Shown here piece after piece: positions 7,827 to 15,631 of a stretch of DNA of 32,554 bases (position 1 is the first letter of the stretch; the number at the start of each line of letters is the position of its first letter). The stretch is from a virus, in IMG/VR virus record IMGVR_UViG_3300007640_000133, positions 1 to 32,554 of that record; one strand, written 5' to 3'. The notes below the pieces were generated by a model. It had not been told where the DNA came from. It did not search any database and worked only from the letters and a program-made list of their open reading frames with translations. A program made the translations under genes and the position numbers.

Positions 7827-7980
7827 TTTTACTATCTTTGTAGGAAATCAACGGGCATGGCTAAAAATAGTTGCGAGTATTCAGTTGGAAATAAAAATGG
7901 TAGAAAATATAATTTGCTTGGGCGTTTCCGTTTTTGGTTAACGTTATGTAAGCAATTGTTTTTAGGCGTTGTTGGCACAC
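7827..7980 (+). promoter_or_regulatory. Expanded stem-loop element Y with promoter
   Basis: Begins with TTTTAC plus TATCTTTG (7827-7840), 4 nt, then AAATCAAC (7845-7852), the same layout as E2, E5 and X. An inner left arm GGCTAAAAA (7859-7867) can pair with TTTTTAG (about 7959-7965) about 90 nt further on, so the loop is far longer than in E2-E5. The right end TGTTGGCACAC (7970-7980) is a perfect inverted copy of 8681-8691 at the far side of the HEPN-like gene. Length and layout (about 130 nt, conserved ends, variable middle) resemble integron attC sites. It could encode a structured RNA. Confidence 0.6.
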
Positions 7981-8042
7981 GTTTTTTTAGCTCCCCTTCT
8001 ATTGTCAAAAGTAATTCTTCATTTTTGGAAAAAGTAGAAAGT

Positions 8043-8657
8043 ATGCCTATTCCCGATGAAGCTTGGTTCTGTACCACTATAGACAATGAAGTTATTAGGT
8101 TTTCTGATTTAAGGTCTCTATTAAAGTCTGGTAATTCAGCTAGGTTAAGGGAAATCTTAAAGGATAGACTAGATAACATCTTAATAGCCCCATCAAAGAG
8201 ACTTAATGATTCTAAACACGCATTTGCGTTGATGATACTCACTTGCACAGGTATAGAGTCATTAGGGTCTATTTTTTACCCAAGTAATGTACATTCAGAA
8301 CCATTTAGGGAAGTTTGTGGTAAAATGCACCAAGTCCTACCTAGAAAACTAACCAAAAAGTTCAAAGAGTCTTTATCGGCTAGGTGGTCAAACAATGAAG
8401 AAATTGATAAAATAACTCACTACTCTTATTTAATCTATAGGTACATGAGAAATGAGTTATCTCATAATCTTGTTTCTAAAGGGGTATATTTATCATACGA
8501 AGAAACGGACACAATTATTTTTAATCAGGATGAAGGGTATTTAATTGTCAACCCAAGGTGGTTTTGGTTAAAGTTTGAACAGTTGTATCAAAAGCTACTT
8601 ACATCCAACGACAGAGAAACTCAAATGATTCGTTATTTTGAGTCTATTGTTAAGTAG
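8043..8657 (+). CDS. HEPN-like protein (candidate RNase or abortive-infection factor)
   Basis: The frame is open from ATG 7857, but 7845-7980 is stem-loop element Y, so I choose ATG 8043, giving 204 residues. The helical domain contains RNELSH at residues 136-141, the R-x4-H signature of HEPN nucleases, after a helix rich in small and hydrophobic residues (HAFALMILTCTGIESL). HEPN proteins are often RNases in toxin-antitoxin or abortive-infection systems, or RNA-binding scaffolds. It is alone inside the segment flanked by the inverted ends 7970-7980 and 8681-8691, as expected for a cassette cargo. No antitoxin is seen next to it. The family call rests on one motif. Confidence 0.5.
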   Translation: MPIPDEAWFCTTIDNEVIRFSDLRSLLKSGNSARLREILKDRLDNILIAPSKRLNDSKHAFALMILTCTGIESLGSIFYPSNVHSEPFREVCGKMHQVLPRKLTKKFKESLSARWSNNEEIDKITHYSYLIYRYMRNELSHNLVSKGVYLSYEETDTIIFNQDEGYLIVNPRWFWLKFEQLYQKLLTSNDRETQMIRYFESIVK

Positions 8658-8680
8658 ATGTTCGTTTGTTTATTTTTAAT

Positions 8681-8770
8681 GTGTGCCAACACGCGGCTAA
8701 AGTGCGTTTCAATGCATTTTTAGCCAATGTTGATTTTACAAATATTTTGTAATACGGTTTCTCATCTTTG
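8681..8770 (+). promoter_or_regulatory. Stem-loop element E3 with late promoter of the portal gene
   Basis: Outer arms CAACA (8687-8691) and TGTTG (8728-8732); inner arms GGCTAAA (8695-8701) and TTTAGCC (8719-8725), extended by GTGC/GCAT around an 8-nt loop with one bulged T. The late box TTTTACAAA (8734-8742) is exactly 20 nt before CATCTTTG (8763-8770), a one-mismatch TAnnTTTG box. Bases 8687-8743 are identical to 24321-24377. The left end 8681-8691 is the inverted partner of 7970-7980. Confidence 0.8.
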
Positions 8771-8791
8771 CTCCAAATTATATCCTGTACT

Positions 8792-11164
8792 ATGGAGCAA
8801 CCCTCAGAGAATATGTACCCATCATCCTTTGTACCCACAGAGGAAAAGAAAACAAAAGACTACATATTAGAATACGCCAAGACACTTTGGAGTGACGCGA
8901 TAAACCAAAAGACAACTATCAACTTCAACGAAAGGGCTGATAGATACATAAATAACAGAAAGTATTCAGAGGGACTTCAATCAATAGAGAAGTTCAAAAC
9001 ACAGTTCTCATCCACAGGAGACGCAACATACCTTAATTTAGATTGGGACGTATCAACCCCGCTTCCTAAACTAGCTGAAGTAATCAGAAACCAAATGATT
9101 AATCAGCCATTCAAACCCCAATTCGCCCCCGTAGACTCAATATCTAAAACAGATTACGATAGAGAAAGGCTAGTAATGATAGCCAAGATGGAAATGAAAA
9201 AAGCTCTAGCTGGGTTAGAAGAGAAAAAGATAATCAACATAGGGAAGAACATTCCCGAAGATGATGATGAGTTGGAAATCTACATGGCAACCAACTTCAA
9301 ACTCGCGCAGTCGATGGCAATGGAAAGTATAACCCAAGCCATACTAGAAGATAATGATTTTGAGAGAACACAGAAGAAAATAGCTAAAGACCTAACCGAC
9401 ATTAAAATATGCGCTAGTAGAATAACACTAGACGAGGATAAGAACATTCAAGTAAACTACATCGACCCCGTAAAACTTGTAACATCCTTTGTAAGAAGAG
9501 ATGACTTCAAGGACGCTAGGCATATTGGAGTTTTAGAGGATATTACCATAGAGGATTTAAGGGTTCAAGCAGCGGGGGAATTATCGGAAGAAGACCTATA
9601 TATTATAGCTAAGTCTTGCGCGGGTAAGTACGATAACGGTCTATTCCCATACCAACAACAAGTTTACTACAACTCAAACGTAACAAACCCCACAAGATAC
9701 AATAAGTTCAACGTAAGGGTTCTTGACTTCGAGTTTTTCTCTACAGACCCACTAGTGGTAACAAAGGTAGATTCATCAAACGGAGGAAAGAAAGTTCTTA
9801 TCAACGAAGAATCAAAGAACAAAAAGGCCACCAAAAAAGTATCAGTAAAAAAAGTTAAGAACGTATATGTAGGAAAGTACATTGTTGACACAGATTACCT
9901 ATACGATTTCGGACTAAAGAAGCACATCATAAGAGAGAGACTAAACGGAAGGTACTCCACTAACACAACACTAGGCTTTGTGGTTTCAGCCCCCGATATT
10001 TATGATATGGAAAACAAATCAAAGGTAGAGGAAATGATTTCCTACGCTGACGAGTTAATCCGTATTCAGTTAAAGATGCAACAAGTAATAGCCAAAGCGA
10101 AACCATCTGGCTACATGATAAACGTAGATACGGTGGTAGAGGCATTACAAGGAATGGGAATGGGGGGCATGACCCCACTAGACGCTAGAGCCATCACAGA
10201 CCAAATCGGTGACGTTTACTTTAAGGAGTTTGACGAGAACGGAAGACCGCTAACAGCACACCAATCCCCAGTAACCCCACTTCCTAATGGACTAGATAAC
10301 ACCATACTTATTCTAACCGAAGCATACAACGCTTGCTTGGCTAGAATGAAGGAAACTATAGGACTTAATAGCGCTATTGACGCGGGGCAACCAGACAAGA
10401 GAGCAGCGGTTGGAGTACAGAAACTTGCAGCAGCAGCCCACAAACAAGCCAATAAAAGTCTTTATGACGCTTACTTAAAATTCAATGAAGACGTTGTAAG
10501 ACAAGTAGCACTACTGTCTCAACAACTAATCCGAAAAGGAATCAACATAGATAAGTTTGAGAACATGGTGGGCAAAGAAACCGTGAAGCAGTTAGACATG
10601 AGCAAACTATCAGCAGCCGATTTCGCCATCAATGTTAAAATGCTTCCTGACGAAGAGGAGCAAATGCAGTTGAACCAATTGGTAGAACTACAACTAACAG
10701 CGCAACCCCCGCGAATTAACCTATCAGACGCCTTCGCTATTAGAACAGTAATGAAGGAAGATATACAGAAAGCGGAACAGCTTTTAGTAGTAAGGGAAAG
10801 AAGAAGGGCAAAAGAACAGCAACAAGCAAGCGCGGCATTGCAACAACAAAACGCACAAGTTCAAATGCAGTCCAACCAAGCGGCTGAACAGTCTAGACAA
10901 CAAACCATACAGATGGAGGCGGAATTAAAGGCCAAAGTACTGCAAGCAGAATACGATCTAAAGCTAAGAAACGATATGCAATTAGAGGAAGCCAAGAGGA
11001 TAACCATGTCACTCGAAGCAGACTTCGATATGCAAAGATTACAGAAGGCGGCAGAATTAAAAGCGCAGACCAACGGAGGCAACTATGACGTTTCCAAAGA
11101 TTCTGTTCCTCAGATAGCGGGGAAGATAGAACCAAATATCCTACCCGAAAACCCGCTTAAATAA
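8792..11164 (+). CDS. Portal protein
   Basis: 790 residues from ATG 8792; the frame runs back to a TTG at 8768 within the promoter box, which I reject. Large size, an alpha/beta core with DFERTQKKIAKDL and DPVKLVTSFVRR-like segments, and a very Gln/Ala-rich C-terminal coiled coil (about residues 670-760, QQQASAALQQQNAQVQ) match portal proteins of crAss-like and related podoviruses. The portal forms the dodecameric vertex ring through which terminase packages DNA. Followed by scaffold and capsid genes, as expected. A late promoter sits 22 nt upstream of the start. Confidence 0.8.
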   Translation: MEQPSENMYPSSFVPTEEKKTKDYILEYAKTLWSDAINQKTTINFNERADRYINNRKYSEGLQSIEKFKTQFSSTGDATYLNLDWDVSTPLPKLAEVIRNQMINQPFKPQFAPVDSISKTDYDRERLVMIAKMEMKKALAGLEEKKIINIGKNIPEDDDELEIYMATNFKLAQSMAMESITQAILEDNDFERTQKKIAKDLTDIKICASRITLDEDKNIQVNYIDPVKLVTSFVRRDDFKDARHIGVLEDITIEDLRVQAAGELSEEDLYIIAKSCAGKYDNGLFPYQQQVYYNSNVTNPTRYNKFNVRVLDFEFFSTDPLVVTKVDSSNGGKKVLINEESKNKKATKKVSVKKVKNVYVGKYIVDTDYLYDFGLKKHIIRERLNGRYSTNTTLGFVVSAPDIYDMENKSKVEEMISYADELIRIQLKMQQVIAKAKPSGYMINVDTVVEALQGMGMGGMTPLDARAITDQIGDVYFKEFDENGRPLTAHQSPVTPLPNGLDNTILILTEAYNACLARMKETIGLNSAIDAGQPDKRAAVGVQKLAAAAHKQANKSLYDAYLKFNEDVVRQVALLSQQLIRKGINIDKFENMVGKETVKQLDMSKLSAADFAINVKMLPDEEEQMQLNQLVELQLTAQPPRINLSDAFAIRTVMKEDIQKAEQLLVVRERRRAKEQQQASAALQQQNAQVQMQSNQAAEQSRQQTIQMEAELKAKVLQAEYDLKLRNDMQLEEAKRITMSLEADFDMQRLQKAAELKAQTNGGNYDVSKDSVPQIAGKIEPNILPENPLK

Positions 11165-11402
11165 AGTCGTCCAAATTGTCGTAAAACTGTTTTAATGTCA
11201 TTTCATAGAATGACAAAATATCAGAAAGGGTTTCCATCTTTGGGCTAGACTTCCCGTTCTCTAAGCGGGATAGATACGCCAAATCCTTACGCGTATAGAA
11301 GGCTAAATCTTCTAACGTATGACCCTTGATTCTTCTCAAAGCACCAAGACCACGACCTAAGTGATTGAAGTTTATTTTCCTATACTTTTCTACGTTATCC
11401 AT
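11157..11402 (-). CDS. XRE-family helix-turn-helix regulator
   Basis: 81 residues on the minus strand. A standard XRE DNA-binding domain covers about residues 15-70: LGALRRIKGHTLEDLA, then DLAYLSRLENGKSSPKMETLSDIL, with the recognition helix containing YLSRLENG. It overlaps the portal stop by 8 bases and its start codon overlaps the late box TTTTACAAA (11402-11410) that drives the scaffold gene. Its own TTTG sits 4 nt from ATG, so it may be leaderless and autoregulated. Such proteins are repressors or activators of nearby promoters. An antisense regulator between portal and scaffold is unusual. Confidence 0.85.
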   Translation of the reverse strand: MDNVEKYRKINFNHLGRGLGALRRIKGHTLEDLAFYTRKDLAYLSRLENGKSSPKMETLSDILSFYEMTLKQFYDNLDDFI

Positions 11403-11438
11403 TTTACAAAAAATCAGGTTTACTTGTTTTTAAATTTG
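11402..11438 (+). promoter_or_regulatory. Late promoter of scaffold/capsid operon
   Basis: TTTTACAAA (11402-11410), exactly 20 nt, then TAAATTTG (11431-11438), a full TAnnTTTG match. The scaffold ATG is 29 nt later at 11468. This is the one late promoter without a stem-loop upstream; instead the XRE gene lies there and its start overlaps the -33-like box, so the two divergent transcripts may compete. Confidence 0.7.
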
Positions 11439-11467
11439 TCAACAAATATACTCAATTTAAAACAAAA

Positions 11468-12523
11468 ATGGATAGTAAGTTTAAAGAAGCCGTTGAAGGA
11501 CTATTCAACGAAGAAGAAAGTTCATTGACAGAGGTTAATACAGAAACGACAGAAGTAACAACCGAAGCCCCCATAGAAAAAGCGGCAGAGCCGATTATCG
11601 AGAAGACAGAACCGATAGTCGAAACCCCGCCAATAGTAAACGAATGGGAACAAAAAGCTAAGGAATACGAACTAAAAATAAAAGAGTATGAGGAGAAGGT
11701 AAGTTCGATACCTGACGAAGACTCTGTATTTGCAAACCCCACAATAAAAAAACTTAATCAACTAGCCAAAGCAGGAATCAATGTTGACTCAGAAGATTTC
11801 TGGAAATGGCAAGCAGTTGATTTAGATAAGTTCTCTCCCGACAAAGTAGAAGACGCTCTACAATTAAAACGCCTTGAACTAAAGGTAGACAGACCAGAGT
11901 TGTCAAACGAAGAAGTTGAAAGACTCCTTCGCAGAACCTACAAAAACATAATGTCAGGAGACTATATCCAAGAGGACGAAGAGTACCAAGAGGCATTGTT
12001 AGATTTGAAAATTGACGCTAAGAGCAGCAGAACTAAGTTGCAAAAGCACAAGGAAGCCATTACGCTACCTAAAGTCGATTTAAAAGCTAAAGAACAAGAA
12101 GAGGAGTCTCGAAGACAAGCGTTGGAAAACTACAAACTTACAGTTAAGTCTGAAGTCAACAACTATGCTGAAGAGACACTAAGCCTAGATGAAGGATTGG
12201 AGATTAAATACAAACCATCAGACGAAGCAAAAAAGTTTGTGGAACGATCACTATTAAACGACACGTCATTCTTTTACGACAACTACTTTGATAAAGAAAG
12301 TGGTAAAGTCGATTTCAAAAGAGCGAAGCGCGACCTAACAAGAATCGTTGACTACGACAGACAGATTAAACTTGCTTATGAGCAGGGTGTATCTAAAGGA
12401 AAAGAATCCGTGGCAGATGTTTTAGAGAATAGTTCAGTGGACATTCAAGGACAGAAAGCACAGATAGAAGAAGACTTTAACACCCAAATCTTTAATCAAG
12501 TTGCAGCAAAATGGAAACGATAA
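11468..12523 (+). CDS. Capsid scaffolding protein (probable)
   Basis: 351 residues, acidic and charged. The first 60 residues are Glu/Thr/Pro-rich and probably disordered (for example TEVNTETTEVTTEAPIEK), followed by long helical/coiled-coil segments (KEYELKIKEYEEKVSS, then charged helices to residue 230) and a C-terminal domain ending in a basic tail (AAKWKR). This is the pattern of phage scaffolding proteins, which organise capsid assembly and then leave, and it lies directly between portal and major capsid. No protease domain is obvious. No strong Shine-Dalgarno before ATG; A-rich leader instead. Confidence 0.7.
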   Translation: MDSKFKEAVEGLFNEEESSLTEVNTETTEVTTEAPIEKAAEPIIEKTEPIVETPPIVNEWEQKAKEYELKIKEYEEKVSSIPDEDSVFANPTIKKLNQLAKAGINVDSEDFWKWQAVDLDKFSPDKVEDALQLKRLELKVDRPELSNEEVERLLRRTYKNIMSGDYIQEDEEYQEALLDLKIDAKSSRTKLQKHKEAITLPKVDLKAKEQEEESRRQALENYKLTVKSEVNNYAEETLSLDEGLEIKYKPSDEAKKFVERSLLNDTSFFYDNYFDKESGKVDFKRAKRDLTRIVDYDRQIKLAYEQGVSKGKESVADVLENSSVDIQGQKAQIEEDFNTQIFNQVAAKWKR

Positions 12524-12537
12524 AACAAAAATAAAAA

Positions 12538-13971
12538 ATGGCAGTAACATCAAATACGCCTTCAATAACCAACGTAGCCACCGAGTACAACTATTTGAAC
12601 TCGTTGACTTTGGCGCAAGGCATCCACAAGCCAGAAGTATCTGACTTGTTCATTCAACGCTATGGTCGTCAGGACATCACTGGCATCATGGAAATGTTGG
12701 GCAACACCAACGCAATAAACAACCTGACCTTTACCCACTACGAGCAAGACCGTATTCACGGTGTTATTCGCGTAGGTTCAGCGGCTTCTGCATCAGGTTC
12801 AGCAGTACAAGGTTTTACAGCAGCTACCGCTTACAACTACACCTACACAGGTCAGTCTCCATACGCAACAGGAGATTCTTTTACTTCTTACGCAGTACAG
12901 CCTTATGACGTTATAGAGATTAACGGCTATCAGTATTTAGTAACAGCAACAGGAGCAGGTGTATTCTCAGCTCTAGCCGCTGATCCAACCGTCACTCGCC
13001 CCGCTATTTCAACATCAGATGATATTATCATCTTGGGAACAGCGATGCCTGAAGCATCAACAGCCCCGCAATCAAGAAACAGTACTCAGTTAAGCTACTC
13101 TAACAACCTTCAGATTCACCGAAGAACCCACAAGGTAACAGGAACTGAAATGGGTATCAAAACTTGGGTTAACTACAAGGGTAAAGATGGTCAATCAAAA
13201 CCATTCTGGTATGTAGAAGGTATCGCAGACGAATACTTGCGAACACTAAACGAGCGTGAGGCTATCTTGCTTGCAGGTCAGCAAATCACCAACAAAGCAG
13301 CTTTGGCAAGCGTAGGTTCAACATCTATCGGAGACTTTGACTCAGTATCAACCACTCAAGGTTTGATTCCTCAAATTTCTGCAAACGGCAACGTTGAGGC
13401 TTACACATCAGGCGCCTTCGGATGGTCAGACATCGACAACATGGTTACTAACCTTCAAAAGTATCGTGGTGCTTCTGAAAACTGGTTGTTCTGTGGACAC
13501 CCACTTTCATTAGACATCTCTGACTTTATGTTGAACGGATTGTCAGCCGCCACAGGTGGTCAAGCAACCCCATTCATCAGCTTGAACACAATGTCTCAAG
13601 GATTGAACCTTGACTTCGATTGGTTCACAAGAGGTAAGTTCCGATTCGCTGTTAAAGTTGTAGACGCCTTCTCTGACCCTAACTTCTTAGGTTACGCAGG
13701 TGGTATTTACGGCAAACTAGGTATCGTAGTGCCAATGGGTAATACAGTTACTTACAACAGCATGAACGCTACAACTAGCGTGACTGTTCCAACTCTACGA
13801 GTTAACTACCTTCAGAATGACGATGGTGGCCGATACATCCGTGAGTGGGTAACTGGTTACGGTGGTGGCGCAATGTCAAACGGAACAGATGCTTTCGAAG
13901 TACACTGGCTAAGCCAAGTTGGTCTCGAAGCGTTCGCTCTCAACCGCTTTGGGATCTTTGTTGGCTCCTAA
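12538..13971 (+). CDS. Major capsid protein (probable)
   Basis: 477 residues, 14 nt after the scaffold stop and preceded by an A-rich leader rather than a Shine-Dalgarno. The long protein, its place after portal and scaffold, the Ser/Ala-rich N-arm (residues 75-100) and a conserved-looking GKDGQSKPFWYVEGIADEYL segment fit HK97-fold capsids of crAss-like phages. Codon choice differs from the neighbours: more GGT, CGT, TTC and AAC, typical of very high expression. A strong terminator follows at 14005, as expected for the most abundant product. No motif proves the fold by eye. Confidence 0.75.
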   Translation: MAVTSNTPSITNVATEYNYLNSLTLAQGIHKPEVSDLFIQRYGRQDITGIMEMLGNTNAINNLTFTHYEQDRIHGVIRVGSAASASGSAVQGFTAATAYNYTYTGQSPYATGDSFTSYAVQPYDVIEINGYQYLVTATGAGVFSALAADPTVTRPAISTSDDIIILGTAMPEASTAPQSRNSTQLSYSNNLQIHRRTHKVTGTEMGIKTWVNYKGKDGQSKPFWYVEGIADEYLRTLNEREAILLAGQQITNKAALASVGSTSIGDFDSVSTTQGLIPQISANGNVEAYTSGAFGWSDIDNMVTNLQKYRGASENWLFCGHPLSLDISDFMLNGLSAATGGQATPFISLNTMSQGLNLDFDWFTRGKFRFAVKVVDAFSDPNFLGYAGGIYGKLGIVVPMGNTVTYNSMNATTSVTVPTLRVNYLQNDDGGRYIREWVTGYGGGAMSNGTDAFEVHWLSQVGLEAFALNRFGIFVGS

Positions 13972-14004
13972 TCAAGCGTTTAGGTAAAAATTAAATCTAA
14001 AATT

Positions 14005-14030
14005 AACCGCCTTCGGGCGGTTTTTTTATT
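14005..14030 (+). terminator. Rho-independent terminator after capsid gene
   Basis: Stem AACCGCC with loop TTCG and GGCGGTT (14005-14022), followed by a T-run to 14027. It is a stable UUCG-type tetraloop hairpin with a U tail and lies 34 nt after the capsid stop. Confidence 0.95.
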
Positions 14031-14058
14031 TTATATACCCCAGTTCCGATTATTTGTG

Positions 14059-14066
14059 TATCTTTG
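14059..14066 (+). promoter_or_regulatory. TATCTTTG promoter box of GIY-YIG gene
   Basis: TATCTTTG ends exactly 4 nt before ATG 14071, so the mRNA is probably leaderless. It lies just after the terminator, so the nuclease gene is uncoupled from capsid transcription. Confidence 0.6.
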
Positions 14067-14070
14067 TATT

Positions 14071-14892
14071 ATGAATAAAGCATACTACATTTACGCATTA
14101 GCTGACCCAAGAGATATAAACCATATCCGATATGTTGGCTTCACAACACAACCTCTACACATAAGACTATCAAACCATGTGTGTAATTCAAGAAACAAAG
14201 CGGACAAGAATTTTAAAAAAGAGTGGTGGATTAGGTCTCTTCTAAAAGAGGGATTAAAGCCTTCTATTTATGTGTTAAAGCAACTTACTTCTAGGGAGGA
14301 AATGCTAGCCGAAGAGATAAAGCAAATAAAAAAGGCAAAGAAAGACGGTCACAAAATATTTAACGTACAAGATGGTGGAATATCTGGGTATAAACGAAAT
14401 CCCAACAGAGACAAGTCCCAACACAAATACAAAAAAGTAGAAGTACATAAGTACAGCCTAAGCGGAGACTTCATAGAATCTTTTGACAGTTGTAAGGACG
14501 CGGCAGAATCAGTGGGATGCAGTAAGTCTCTAATAACAATATCCGCTAAAGATGAAGTTTTTACAAGAGTTGGGGCGGGGTTTTATTGGAGATACTTTAA
14601 GGTTGACAAAATAGCCATAAATATTCCACCACGCGGGATGACAGGTAAAAAGAGATCAGAAGAATACAAAAGACAAGCAAGCGAGAGGAATAAAAACTAT
14701 AAGCCCACAGAAGAAGCTAAAGCTAAACAAGCAGAAGCTCAAAAAATTCCAATAAAGCAAATGGACGCCAACGGAAACGTAATTAAAATTTGGCCGAGTC
14801 AGAGGGATGTAAGATTAGAATTGGGGATTAAACTATACTCTTCAAGGTTCCCAAATAAAATTCAGCATAAATATTTTTGGGATTGGGCGTAA
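14071..14892 (+). CDS. GIY-YIG homing endonuclease-like protein
   Basis: 273 residues from ATG 14071; an in-frame GTG at 14056 lies before the likely transcription start. The N-terminal GIY-YIG nuclease shows YYIYAL (residues 5-10) and RYVGFT (20-25), with a basic IRLSNH (31-36) and an acidic helix (LTSREEMLAEEI) that fits the catalytic glutamate. Two DNA-binding repeats of the NUMOD/IENR type follow: VHKYSLSGDFIESFDSCKDA and, at the end, IKQMDANGNVIKIWPSQRDV. This is a freestanding homing endonuclease that would cut DNA of related phages lacking the gene. It sits directly after the capsid terminator and directly before stem-loop element X. Confidence 0.85.
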   Translation: MNKAYYIYALADPRDINHIRYVGFTTQPLHIRLSNHVCNSRNKADKNFKKEWWIRSLLKEGLKPSIYVLKQLTSREEMLAEEIKQIKKAKKDGHKIFNVQDGGISGYKRNPNRDKSQHKYKKVEVHKYSLSGDFIESFDSCKDAAESVGCSKSLITISAKDEVFTRVGAGFYWRYFKVDKIAINIPPRGMTGKKRSEEYKRQASERNKNYKPTEEAKAKQAEAQKIPIKQMDANGNVIKIWPSQRDVRLELGIKLYSSRFPNKIQHKYFWDWA

Positions 14893-15047
14893 TTTTACTA
14901 TCTTTGTAGTAAATCAACGGACTTGGCTATGAAACGTTACGGCTTTTTAGCAGTAACATCATAGGAAGAAAGGTTAGAATATTGAGCGGTTATTTCATTG
15001 GTTAGTTTAAACGTAGTAATGTTTTATAGCCCTTGTTGTGCTTAGTG
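14893..15047 (+). promoter_or_regulatory. Expanded stem-loop element X with promoter
   Basis: TTTTAC plus TATCTTTG (14893-14906), 4 nt, then AAATCAAC (14911-14918). TTG at 14877-14879 is 19 nt before the box, so this copy also has a host-type -33. GGCTAT..AAAC (about 14924-14933) can pair with GTTTTATAGCC (about 15021-15031) across a 90-nt loop that holds its own small hairpin (GTTAC/GTAAC). The right end TTGTTGTGCTTA (15033-15044) is a perfect inverted copy of 15557-15568. It may be transcribed as a structured RNA; 15048-15110 holds nothing else that I can see. Confidence 0.6.
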
Positions 15048-15110
15048 TTTTTATTTTTCTTCTTGTTTCAATTAACCAATAGTCAAGGTAAACATTGGTT
15101 GAATTATGTA

Positions 15111-15299
15111 ATGAAATTTGAAGTAACCAATAGAGAAGAAATTGAAAGTCATTTAGGTAGAGAAATAAATAAGGTAGATGAAGCTCTTATACACCTGTCA
15201 ATGATTAAACGACAAGGAGTAGTAAATCCAGAACTCTTTAATTCTGAAAGTCTTCGTGACGACCTCCATACTTTCTTACAAAGCCAGAGGTGTCTTTAG
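15111..15299 (+). CDS. Small unknown cassette protein
   Basis: 62 residues from ATG 15111; the frame is open upstream to 15033, but that portion overlaps the structured part of element X. The sequence is charged and helical (EVTNREEIESHLGREINKVDEALIHLSMIKRQG). No family recognised. It is inside the segment bounded by the inverted ends 15033-15044 and 15557-15568 and overlaps the convergent minus-strand gene by 62 bases. The downstream neighbour and the shared ends support its being part of a mobile segment. Confidence 0.45.
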   Translation: MKFEVTNREEIESHLGREINKVDEALIHLSMIKRQGVVNPELFNSESLRDDLHTFLQSQRCL

Positions 15300-15513
15300 G
15301 GTTACATTTTTTAAATCCGTAATTATCTTTTAGTATTTTATAAACGTCCTCATTGTCAGTCCTAAGTAATAGTATAGATTCATTTTCAAAAATTTCAACG
15401 TTAAATCCGCCTCTTGTGTAAAGATGAGCATTAGACGAAATCAACAAGGGGAGTTTATCAAAGACTGTGTCGTAGCCTTCTTTTATTATGTATTCTGCGA
15501 AAATGTATTCCAT
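15238..15513 (-). CDS. Small unknown cassette protein, antisense
   Basis: 91 residues on the minus strand. It looks like a small alpha/beta domain with several acidic patches (FAEYIIKEGYDTVFDKLPLL, NVEIFENESILLLRTDNEDV) and a charged C-terminus. No family recognised and no clear promoter upstream. It overlaps the 3' end of the 15111-15299 gene tail to tail by 62 bases. Tail-to-tail pairs are common in cassettes with separate origins; one of the two may not be expressed. Confidence 0.5.
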   Translation of the reverse strand: MEYIFAEYIIKEGYDTVFDKLPLLISSNAHLYTRGGFNVEIFENESILLLRTDNEDVYKILKDNYGFKKCNPKDTSGFVRKYGGRHEDFQN

Positions 15514-15556
15514 GTTTAATATTTAGTTTAAAGTTTATTACGGAGTCTTTTTACAT

Positions 15557-15625
15557 TAAGCACAACAACTAGCTAAAGTGTCGTTTCAATGCACTTTAGG
15601 TTTTGTTGATTTTTTGCTATCTTTG
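15557..15625 (+). promoter_or_regulatory. Stem-loop element E4 with promoter
   Basis: The left end TAAGCACAACAA (15557-15568) is the inverted partner of 15033-15044. Outer arms CAACAA (15563-15568) and TTGTTG (15603-15608); inner arms CTAAAGTG (15573-15580) and CACTTTAG (15592-15599) are perfect, with an 11-nt loop. The right arm continues into TATCTTTG (15618-15625), the second promoter class with one change (TTTTGC for TTTTAC). No promoter lies directly before its left arm, unlike E2 and E5. Confidence 0.75.
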
Positions 15626-15631
15626 TTTAAA

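Noticed and set aside
7857-8042. N-terminal 62 residues of the long open frame 7857-8657
   Set aside because: They lie across the structured part of element Y and its inverted end, and read as a low-information basic sequence; ATG 8043 begins where protein-like sequence starts.
8768-8791. TTG start for the portal gene at 8768
   Set aside because: It overlaps the promoter box; ATG 8792 follows the expected transcription start.
14005-14022. Recombination site at the strong hairpin after the capsid gene
   Set aside because: A GC stem with a TTCG loop followed by a T-run is fully explained as a terminator and has no repeat elsewhere.
15578-15631. Upstream ATG of the 15632-15901 gene
   Set aside because: It lies in the loop and arm of E4 and before the promoter box, so it would not be on the transcript from that promoter.
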